7,645 nucleotides of DNA from Planctomycetota bacterium (GTDB lineage Bacteria; Planctomycetota; UBA1135). The position numbers were made by a program, and so were the translations under genes. The notes under the pieces were generated by a model, which worked only from the letters and a program-made list of their open reading frames with translations, searched no databases and was not told the origin of the DNA. The stretch spans positions 1 through 7,645 of the forward strand of contig JALUUN010000507.1 in the NCBI GenBank assembly GCA_027021325.1, in the 5' to 3' direction. The first letter of the stretch is position 1, and each line of letters begins with the position of its first letter. Shown one piece after another: positions 1 to 5,811 of this stretch.

Positions 1-3
1 CTG

Positions 4-531
4 CTAGTCCTCGGGCGCCGGCTGCAGGCGGATCAGGTCCTGGCCGGCCTCCACCGCCGCCCCGCGCTCCACCAGGACCTCGGCCACCACACCGCCCTGC
101 TCGCAGGTGACCTCGTTCTGCATCTTCATGGCCTCGAGCACCAGCACCGCGTCCCCCGCGGCGACGGCCTGACCGGGGGCTACCCGGACGTCCACGACGA
201 CCCCGGGCATGCGCGCCTGAACCGTCTCGGGGCGCGCTGGACGGTGGCTCTCGACCTCCAGCGCCAGGAGCTCGCGCTCGTCCAGGACCTCGAAGGTGAA
301 GGAGCGTCCGGCCAGATGGACGCGGACCTGCTTCCCGCCCGGGCCCTCCTCCACCCAGGCCTCCAGGGACCGGTCGCCGGCGAGGAGATGCAGGGCCCCC
401 GAGGGCTCCGGCCCCGAGACCTCCACCGGCAGGGCCTCCCCGCCGCGGAGCAGCTCGAGACGGCCATCGGGCCGGTCCCGGATCTCGATCTCCAGGGCCT
501 CGCCCCCGGGGGACTGGATGCGGTACTTCAA
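4..531 (-). CDS. Biotin carboxyl carrier subunit of propionyl-CoA/acyl-CoA carboxylase
   Basis: This 175-residue protein carries the biotin that shuttles CO2 from the biotin carboxylase to the PccB carboxyltransferase. Residues ~104-170 form a biotinyl domain: MPGVV at 108-112 and the biotinylation motif EAMKMQNE at 133-140, with Lys136 as the biotin-accepting lysine. Residues 1-95 are beta-rich and resemble the BT (linker/assembly) domain that lies between biotin carboxylase and carrier in fused alpha subunits. I chose the TTG at 531-529 because the frame has no closer ATG, because GGGAGG (543-538) sits 6 bases upstream, and because TTG overlaps the TGA of the preceding gene as TTGA. The frame stays open far upstream, but that part reads as low-complexity Arg/Gly/Pro-rich sequence antisense-like to real coding and is not protein. 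The gene is the last of the operon visible here and ends in TAG at 6-4. The carrier function is certain; the substrate (propionyl-CoA) is inferred from the neighbours. Confidence 0.93.
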   Translation of the reverse strand: MKYRIQSPGGEALEIEIRDRPDGRLELLRGGEALPVEVSGPEPSGALHLLAGDRSLEAWVEEGPGGKQVRVHLAGRSFTFEVLDERELLALEVESHRPARPETVQARMPGVVVDVRVAPGQAVAAGDAVLVLEAMKMQNEVTCEQGGVVAEVLVERGAAVEAGQDLIRLQPAPED

Positions 532-2066
532 GACGGGCCTCCCAGGGGATTCCAGGGGGAGGGACGCGCCGCCAGCACCCAGGGACTCCCGGCCGGCAGC
601 GCTCCGCCCCCCGGAGCGGCGGGGTCTGCAGCGCGGCGGCGGCCGCGCCGGTGCCGGTAGACGGCGGCGGCCAGGGCGGCCGCTTCGAGGAGTTCCGCCG
701 GTGCCGGACCGGGCAGGCCGCCCTCCTCCACCTGCCGCTCCAGCCAGCCGGTATCCACGCGTCCGGCGGCGAAGTCCGGGTGCTCCAGGACCGCCCGGGC
801 GAAGGGCCCGGTGGTCGGCAGCCCGGTCACCTTCAGTTCCTCCAGGGCCCGCGCCAGACGGCGCCTCGCCTGCTCGCGGTCCTCGCCCCAGGCGAGGATC
901 TTGCCCAGCATGGAGTCGTACCAGGGCCCGATCTCGAGCCCCGCCTCCAGGGCGCCGTCCACGCGCACGCCCGGGCCGGCGGGGAGCCGCAGCCCCTCGA
1001 TGCGACCGGTGGCGGGCAGGAAGCCGTTGGCGGGATCCTCGGCGTTCAGACGGACTTCCAGGGCATGGCCCCGGGGAACCGGATCCAGACCTTCCAGGCT
1101 CTCCCCGGCGGCGATCCGGATCATCCACTCGACGAGATCCAGGCCGAAGACCATCTCGGTGACACCGTGTTCGACCTGCAAGCGGGTGTTCATCTCCAGA
1201 AACCAGAAGTCCCCGTCCTGGTAGAGGAACTCGACCGTGCCCGCCGAGGAATAGCCCACCGCCCGGCCCGCGGCTTCGGCGGCCTCGGCCAGGGCCCGGC
1301 GCTCCTCCGGCCGGAGCCCCGGCGCCGGGCATTCCTCGACCAGCTTCTGATGCCGGCGCTGCACCGAGCATTCCCGTTCCCCGAGGGCCCGTACCCGCCC
1401 GCCTCGGTCGCCGAGGATCTGGACCTCGATGTGGCGCGGGTGGTCCAGGAATCGCTCCAGGTACATGCGGCCGTCGCCGAAGGCGTTCGCGGCCTCCTGG
1501 CTGGCCGTGCGGAAGGCGGCCTCCAGCTCCTCGGGGCGGCGCACGACGCGGATGCCCTTTCCGCCGCCGCCGGCCGCGGCCTTGAGCATCACCGGGAAGC
1601 CGATCCCGGCGGCGGCCTCCACGGCCTCCTCCGCCGAGTCCAGAGGCTCGAGGGTCCCCGGGATCACCGGGACCCCGGCCTCGCGCATGGCCCGGCGCGC
1701 GGCGAGCTTGTCCCCCATCAGGGACATGGCCTGCGCCGGCGGCCCGATGAAGCGCAGGCCGGCCTCCTCCACAGCGCGCGCGAAGGCCGCGTTCTCCGAC
1801 AGGAAACCGAAGCCGGGGTGGACCGCCTGCGCGCCGCTGCGCCGGGCGGCCTCGAGGAGGACCTCGGCTCGCAGGTAGGACTCCGCAGCGGGCGCCGGCC
1901 CCAGGGGCTCGGCACGGTCGGCGAGCCGCACGTGCAGGGCGTTCCGGTCGGCCTCGGAGAACACCGCCACCGTCTCGATGCCCAGGTCGCGGCAGGTCCG
2001 CAGGATCCGCACGGCGATCTCGCCGCGGTTGGCCACGAGGACGGTCTGGAAGGGAGGTCCGGCCAT
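528..2066 (-). CDS. accC: Biotin carboxylase subunit of propionyl-CoA/acyl-CoA carboxylase
   Basis: This 512-residue enzyme uses ATP and bicarbonate to carboxylate biotin on the carrier subunit encoded next. Domains in order: N-terminal biotin carboxylase domain starting at VLVANRGEIAVRIL (9-22) with VHPGFGFLSEN (82-92); ATP-grasp domain with Lys120, Lys162 and the glycine-rich loop GGGGKG (166-171), ERECSVQRRHQK (230-241) and the active-site segment EMNTRLQVEH (291-300); then the C-terminal domain to about residue 445. The last ~65 residues are an Ala/Arg/Pro-rich tail that in fused PccA proteins would lead into the BT domain. The proline of the usual EHPVTE motif is Gly301 here. The start is the ATG at 2066-2064, which shares one base with the pccB stop (TGATG). 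No Shine-Dalgarno sequence is visible, so translation is probably coupled to pccB. With the 175-residue carrier the total (687) matches a fused PccA, so this is a split alpha chain. AccC of a general acetyl-CoA carboxylase is a less likely alternative given the neighbours. Confidence 0.96.
   Translation of the reverse strand: MAGPPFQTVLVANRGEIAVRILRTCRDLGIETVAVFSEADRNALHVRLADRAEPLGPAPAAESYLRAEVLLEAARRSGAQAVHPGFGFLSENAAFARAVEEAGLRFIGPPAQAMSLMGDKLAARRAMREAGVPVIPGTLEPLDSAEEAVEAAAGIGFPVMLKAAAGGGGKGIRVVRRPEELEAAFRTASQEAANAFGDGRMYLERFLDHPRHIEVQILGDRGGRVRALGERECSVQRRHQKLVEECPAPGLRPEERRALAEAAEAAGRAVGYSSAGTVEFLYQDGDFWFLEMNTRLQVEHGVTEMVFGLDLVEWMIRIAAGESLEGLDPVPRGHALEVRLNAEDPANGFLPATGRIEGLRLPAGPGVRVDGALEAGLEIGPWYDSMLGKILAWGEDREQARRRLARALEELKVTGLPTTGPFARAVLEHPDFAAGRVDTGWLERQVEEGGLPGPAPAELLEAAALAAAVYRHRRGRRRAADPAAPGGGALPAGSPWVLAARPSPWNPLGGPS
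538..543 (-). promoter_or_regulatory. Shine-Dalgarno site for the carrier subunit
   Basis: GGGAGG lies 6 bases before the TTG at 531-529, inside the end of the biotin carboxylase gene. It decides the start of the carrier gene and argues that the split from the biotin carboxylase is natural. Confidence 0.7.
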
Positions 2067-3613
2067 CAAAGGGGAATGCAGCCGTGCTTCTTCGCCGGGT
2101 TCCGGTCGCGCTTGGTCTCGAGCAGGCGCAGGGCCCGGGCCAGACGCCGCCGGGTCTCCCGCGGCAGGATCACGTCGTCCACATAGCCCCGCTCCGCCGC
2201 GGTGTAGGGATTCGCGAAGCGCTCCCGGTACTCCTCCCGGAGCTCCCGCTCGCGGGCAGCGGGGTCCGCGGCGGACTCGATCTCCTTGCGGAAGATGATG
2301 CGCACCGCCCCGTCGGCGCCCATCACGGCGATCTCGGCCCCCGGCCAGGCGACGTTGTAGTCGCCGCGGATGTGCTTGCTGCTCAGGACGCAATAGGCAC
2401 CGCCGTAGGCCTTGCGGGTGATGACCGTCAGCTTCGGCACCGTCGCCTCGCAATAGGCGTAGAGCAGCTTGGCCCCGTGACGGATGATGCCGCCGTGTTC
2501 CTGCTCGACGCCCGGCAGGAAGCCGGGCACGTCCTCGAAGGTCAGAACCGGGATGTTGAAGGCGTCGCAGAAACGAACGAAGCGCGCCCCCTTGACACTG
2601 GCGTCGATGTCGAGGACCCCGGCCAGGACCGCGGGCTGGTTGGCGAGGATCCCCACCACCCGCCCCTCGATGCGCCCGAAGCCGACCAGGAGGTTGCGGG
2701 CAAAGCGCTCGTGCACCTCCAGGAAACGGCCCTCGTCGAGGATCGCCTGCAGAACCCGGTGCATGTCGTAGGGCTGGTCCGGTGCTTCCGGTACCAGCTC
2801 GTCGAGCTCCGGACAGTCGCGGTCGGCGGGATCCCCCGAGTCCACGCGCGGGGGCTCTTCGGCATTGTTCAAGGGAAGATAGCCCAAAAGCTCCCGGATC
2901 TGCAGGAGGCACTCCGGCTCGCTGGCACAGTCGAAATGGCAGACGCCGCTGCGCTCGGCGTGGACGCGAGCGCCGCCCAGTTCCTCGCTGCTGACCTTCT
3001 GATGGGTCACGGCCTGGACTACGTCCGGCCCGGTGATGTGCATGGTGCTCGTCCCCTCGACCATGAACACGAAGTCCGTCAAGGCCGGGGAATAGACGGC
3101 ACCGCCCGCGCACGGGCCGAGGATCGCCGAGATCTGGGGGACGACGCCGCTCGCCAGGGTGTTGCGCAGGAAGAGATCGGAGTAGCCGCCGAGGGAGACG
3201 ACGCCCTCCTGGATCCGGGCGCCGCCGGAGTCGTTCAGGCCGACGACCGGAATCCCGATCTTCATGGCCAGGTCCATGACCTTGCAGATCTTGGAGGCGT
3301 TGGCCTCGCTGAGGCTGCCGCCGAAGACGGTGAAGTCCTGGGAATAGACGGCGACCCGGCGCCCGTCCACGGTCCCGGTTCCGGTCACGCATCCGTCCCC
3401 CGGGATCCGCTGCTCCGCCATGCCGAAGTTGCCGCAGCGGTGGGTGACGAAGGCGTCCATCTCCTCGAAGGATCCGTCATCCAGGAGGAGCTCGACCCGC
3501 TCCCGGGCCGTGAGCTTGCCGCGGGCATGCTGAGCGGCGATGCGCTCCGGGCCGCCGCCGGCCCGTGCGGCCTCCCGCAGGCGCTGCAGGCGCTCGATCT
3601 CCTCGCGGCTCAT
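2066..3613 (-). CDS. pccB: Propionyl-CoA carboxylase beta (carboxyltransferase) subunit
   Basis: This 515-residue subunit moves CO2 from carboxybiotin to propionyl-CoA, giving (S)-methylmalonyl-CoA. It is full length for the family and has the two crotonase-fold halves. The N half contains ARGKLTARERVELLLD (30-45), DFTVFGGSLSEA (93-104), DSGGARIQEGV (128-138) and the first oxyanion-hole glycines G170-G171 in GPCAGGAVYSPA. The C half contains FEDVPGFLPGVEQEH (359-373), the second oxyanion hole at G405-A406 in AYGGAY, and the C-terminal signature PAKKHGCIPL. The residue after GGAY is Cys408, where propionyl-specific PccB of Streptomyces has Asp422. EANA (103-106) replaces the common EAHA. The start is the ATG at 3613-3611, which overlaps the epimerase stop as ATGA and has GGGGAG 5 bases upstream. 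The epimerase and mutase genes alongside make propionyl-CoA the likely substrate, but the sequence does not exclude other short acyl-CoAs. Confidence 0.96.
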   Translation of the reverse strand: MSREEIERLQRLREAARAGGGPERIAAQHARGKLTARERVELLLDDGSFEEMDAFVTHRCGNFGMAEQRIPGDGCVTGTGTVDGRRVAVYSQDFTVFGGSLSEANASKICKVMDLAMKIGIPVVGLNDSGGARIQEGVVSLGGYSDLFLRNTLASGVVPQISAILGPCAGGAVYSPALTDFVFMVEGTSTMHITGPDVVQAVTHQKVSSEELGGARVHAERSGVCHFDCASEPECLLQIRELLGYLPLNNAEEPPRVDSGDPADRDCPELDELVPEAPDQPYDMHRVLQAILDEGRFLEVHERFARNLLVGFGRIEGRVVGILANQPAVLAGVLDIDASVKGARFVRFCDAFNIPVLTFEDVPGFLPGVEQEHGGIIRHGAKLLYAYCEATVPKLTVITRKAYGGAYCVLSSKHIRGDYNVAWPGAEIAVMGADGAVRIIFRKEIESAADPAARERELREEYRERFANPYTAAERGYVDDVILPRETRRRLARALRLLETKRDRNPAKKHGCIPL

Positions 3614-4029
3614 GCCGGCTCCCCGCTCCCCTCGACCAGCTCCAGGAGGACGCCCCCGGTCGAGCGTGGATGCAGGAAGGCGATCCGCGTGCCGTGGGCC
3701 CCCGGGACGGGCTCCTCCTGGAGGGCTGCTGCGCCGGCGGCGGTCAGCTCCCGGAGCGCCCCGGCGCAGTCCTCGACGGCCAGGGCGAGATGGTGGAGCC
3801 CGGGGCCCCGCTTCTCCAGGAAGCGGCCGACAGGGGTGTCCGGTCCGAGGGGTCGCAGCAGTTCGACGCGGGTCTCCCCGGCGTAGAGCATCTGCACCTC
3901 GACTCCCTGGTCCTCCAGAACCTCCCGCGCGCCCTCACGGAGACCGACGATGTCCCGCCAGAAGGCCGTGGCGGCATCCAGATCGGGGACGGCCAGGGCG
4001 ATGTGGTCGATGCCTCGGGGCGCAGCCAT
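3610..4029 (-). CDS. mce: Methylmalonyl-CoA epimerase
   Basis: This 139-residue cytosolic metalloenzyme interconverts (S)- and (R)-methylmalonyl-CoA, linking the carboxylase product to the mutase substrate. It belongs to the glyoxalase/vicinal-oxygen-chelate family and has two beta-alpha-beta-beta-beta modules. Family hallmarks are visible: IDHIALAV (7-14), a strand with VELLRPL (55-61), a GLHHLALAVED segment (77-87), and GTRIAFLHPRST (113-124) followed by LLEL (128-131). The predicted metal ligands are His9, Glu56, His80 and Glu130, by position in the family. The length is typical. The ATG at 4029-4027 is the only reasonable start: no alternative start codon occurs in frame in the 41-base gap after the mutase stop, and no good Shine-Dalgarno sequence precedes it at normal spacing. 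Its end overlaps pccB by four bases. The position between mutase and carboxylase genes supports the assignment over other VOC-family functions. Confidence 0.95.
   Translation of the reverse strand: MAAPRGIDHIALAVPDLDAATAFWRDIVGLREGAREVLEDQGVEVQMLYAGETRVELLRPLGPDTPVGRFLEKRGPGLHHLALAVEDCAGALRELTAAGAAALQEEPVPGAHGTRIAFLHPRSTGGVLLELVEGSGEPA
3619..3624 (-). promoter_or_regulatory. Shine-Dalgarno site for pccB
   Basis: GGGGAG lies 5 bases before the pccB ATG, inside the end of the epimerase gene. It supports the ATGA-overlap start and suggests that pccB can recruit ribosomes as well as use coupled ones. Confidence 0.6.
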
Positions 4030-4070
4030 GACGCGGAATGATAGCCCCGCCCGGACGCGCCCGCCCCTCC

Positions 4071-5717
4071 TCAGAAGACCGCCGGCGCCCGGTACGGCGG
4101 GAACACCCGGCCCAGACGCTCACAGATCTCGCCGACGGTCGCGTAGGCCTCGACGGCCGCCAGGACCGGCGGGCCGAGAGCCTGCCCGGGTCGGCGCGCC
4201 GCCGCCTCCACCTCCTCCAGGGCCGCCCGAACGCGCCCGGCGTCACGATCGGCCCGCACCCGCTCCAGGGCAGCCAGGACCTCTTCACGGCTCGCCGGGT
4301 CGGGCCGGAAGACCTCAGGCGGATTCTCGGCCGGCACCTGGAAGCGGTTGACACCGACGATCACCCGCTCGCCTTCCTCGACCTCCCGCTGGAAGCGCAG
4401 GGCCTGGGCGTGGATCTCGCGCTGCACATAACCCGCCTCCACCGCCTGGAGCATGCCGCCGTGGGCCGCCTCCAGGCGCTCGAGCTCGGCCCGCGCCCGC
4501 GCCTCCAGCTCGTCGGTCAGGTCTTCGATCAGGGGGGCGCCGCCGAGGGGGTCCACGACGTCGGCAACTCCCGACTCCCAGGCCAGGACCTGCTGGGTGC
4601 GCAGGGCCAGGCGGGCCGCGGTCTCGGTCGGGAGTCCCAGCGCCTCGTCGTAGGCGTTGGTGTGCAGGCTCTGGGTGCCTCCGAGCACCGCCGCCAGGGC
4701 CTGGAGGGTGACGCGCACGGTGTTCACCTCCGGCTGGTCTGCCGTCAGGGTGCTGCCGCCGGTCTGGGTGTGGAAGCGCAGCATGCGCGCCCGCGGGTCG
4801 CGGATACCGAGACGCTCCTCCAGGAGCCGAGCCCACAACCGCCGCGCGGCCCGGAACTTCGCGACCTCCTCAAAGAGCTCGTTCTGGGCGTTGAAGAAGA
4901 AACTCAGGCGGCGCGCCACCGCCAGGGGCTCGAGGCCGGCCGACCGCGCCGCCTCGAGGTAGGTCAGGCCGTTCCCCAGAGTGTAGGCGATCTCCTGGAC
5001 TGCACTGCAGCCCGCTTCCCGCATGTGGTAGCCGCTGACGCTGATCGGGTTGTAGTTGGGCGCGGCCTCGGCCTGGAAGCGGAACAGATCCACGGTCAGG
5101 CGCATGCTGCCGGCGACGTCGAAGCGGTAGTTCCCGCGGGCAATGAACTCCTTGAGGATGTCGTTCTGGACGGTTCCCCGAATGCGCTCCGGCGGCACGC
5201 CCTGGCGGCGCGCCAGGGCCACATACATGCAGAACAGAACCAGAGCCGTCGCATTGATGGTCATGCTCGTGGACACCCGATCCAGGGGGATCCCGTCGAA
5301 CAGGACCTCGAAGTCGGCCAGGGAGTTGATGGCCACCCCGACCTTGCCGGCCTCCGCGACAGCCAAGGGATGGTCACTGTCGTAGCCGATCTGGGTCGGC
5401 AGGTCGAAGGCGACACTGAGGCCGGTCTGGCCCTGCTCCAGGAGGAATCGGAAGCGGGCATTGGTCTCGCGGGCGGAGCTGAAACCCGCATACTGACGCA
5501 TGGTCCAGAAGCGCCCTCGGTAGAGGGTCGGGTAGATGCCCCGGGTGAAGGGGAGCTCGCCGGGACCGTCAGGCAGGGGCGGCCGGTCCTCGGGGAAGTA
5601 GCAGGGCTCCAGAGGCAGGCCGGAGGCGGTCCGGAACTCTCCCTTGCGCTCCCCGTGATGCGCCCGGAAGGATTCCAGGGTCTCACGGATCCAACGGGTC
5701 CGGCGGCGCTCGTTCAT
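4071..5717 (-). CDS. mcmA: Methylmalonyl-CoA mutase, catalytic subunit without B12-binding domain
   Basis: This 548-residue TIM-barrel subunit rearranges (R)-methylmalonyl-CoA to succinyl-CoA with adenosylcobalamin. Residues of the Propionibacterium enzyme map here with a constant offset of 13: Arg82 is Arg69, Tyr89 is Tyr76 (MRQYAGFS), Gln197 is Gln184, Arg207 is Arg194, His244 is His231 (SGYHMREAG) and Arg283 is Arg270. Tyr76 and Arg194 mark a methylmalonyl-CoA rather than isobutyryl-CoA mutase, which has Phe and Gln there. RFHTQTGGSTLTADQP and GGTQSLHTNAYDEAL are further family signatures. The protein stops before the ~130-residue cobalamin domain (DxHxxG), so it must pair with a separate B12 subunit not seen in this window. 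The start is the ATG at 5717-5715. The frame extends upstream to 5909, but that part crosses the divergent gene and lacks family similarity. It is the first gene of the operon, with no Shine-Dalgarno sequence. An unusual segment, YRFDV (197-201), replaces the normal aromatic/PP motif. Confidence 0.95.
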   Translation of the reverse strand: MNERRRTRWIRETLESFRAHHGERKGEFRTASGLPLEPCYFPEDRPPLPDGPGELPFTRGIYPTLYRGRFWTMRQYAGFSSARETNARFRFLLEQGQTGLSVAFDLPTQIGYDSDHPLAVAEAGKVGVAINSLADFEVLFDGIPLDRVSTSMTINATALVLFCMYVALARRQGVPPERIRGTVQNDILKEFIARGNYRFDVAGSMRLTVDLFRFQAEAAPNYNPISVSGYHMREAGCSAVQEIAYTLGNGLTYLEAARSAGLEPLAVARRLSFFFNAQNELFEEVAKFRAARRLWARLLEERLGIRDPRARMLRFHTQTGGSTLTADQPEVNTVRVTLQALAAVLGGTQSLHTNAYDEALGLPTETAARLALRTQQVLAWESGVADVVDPLGGAPLIEDLTDELEARARAELERLEAAHGGMLQAVEAGYVQREIHAQALRFQREVEEGERVIVGVNRFQVPAENPPEVFRPDPASREEVLAALERVRADRDAGRVRAALEEVEAAARRPGQALGPPVLAAVEAYATVGEICERLGRVFPPYRAPAVF

Positions 5718-5727
5718 GGATGGAGGG

Positions 5728-5733
5728 ATTCTA
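5728..5733 (-). promoter_or_regulatory. Candidate -10 element of the propionate operon
   Basis: On the minus strand this reads TAGAAT, five of six bases of TATAAT. It ends 10 bases before the mutase ATG, so a transcript starting from it would have almost no leader. No recognisable -35 box occurs 16-18 bases upstream. The absence of a Shine-Dalgarno sequence before the ATG agrees with a leaderless or very short-leader mRNA. This is inferred from the sequence only. Confidence 0.35.
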
Positions 5734-5745
5734 GGGCCGCCGCCC

Positions 5746-5776
5746 TTGGCACTGCCGCCGGGAATGTTGCTAGGCT
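5746..5776 (+). promoter_or_regulatory. Candidate sigma-70-like promoter of the kelch gene
   Basis: TTGGCA (5746-5751) matches five of six bases of the -35 consensus. After a long 19-base spacer, TAGGCT (5771-5776) could serve as a weak -10, preceded by TGC as in an extended -10. A start near 5783 would leave a leader of about 29 bases without a Shine-Dalgarno sequence. Support is weak because of the spacer and the poor -10. Confidence 0.3.
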
Positions 5777-5811
5777 TGAGTCGCCCCTGGATTCCATCAC
5801 ACCACTCCCCC

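Larger units (their letters stand above)
5718..5811. promoter_or_regulatory. Divergent intergenic promoter region
   Basis: These 94 bases separate the mutase start (minus) from the kelch start (plus) and must hold both promoters unless transcription enters from outside. It is less GC-rich in parts than the flanking genes. No riboswitch-like structure or convincing long operator palindrome is visible; only a short GGCACTGCC symmetry occurs (5748-5756). Confidence 0.6.

Noticed and set aside
4..1371. A 455-residue frame that would extend the carrier subunit upstream
   Set aside because: Only the part after 531 has protein character. The rest overlaps the biotin carboxylase out of frame and is Arg/Gly/Pro-rich.
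528..3392. A 954-residue frame that would fuse extra sequence in front of the biotin carboxylase
   Set aside because: Everything upstream of 2066 is low-complexity sequence in a wrong frame of pccB. The biotin carboxylase family begins at the ATG at 2066.
5747..5771. Sigma-54 promoter (TGGCAC followed by TTGCT)
   Set aside because: Both half-sites are present, but they are 14 bases apart where about 5 is required, so the spacing rules it out.
5718..5800. Imperfect inverted repeat (GCCCTAGAATCC on minus, GCCCCTGGATTCC on plus) flanking the divergent region
   Set aside because: The arms need gaps and mismatches to align and are far apart. The similarity is too weak to call an operator pair.
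5716..5811. A longer kelch protein starting at the ATG at 5716
   Set aside because: It would overlap the mutase start codon and place 32 non-signal residues before a clear signal peptide that begins at 5812.
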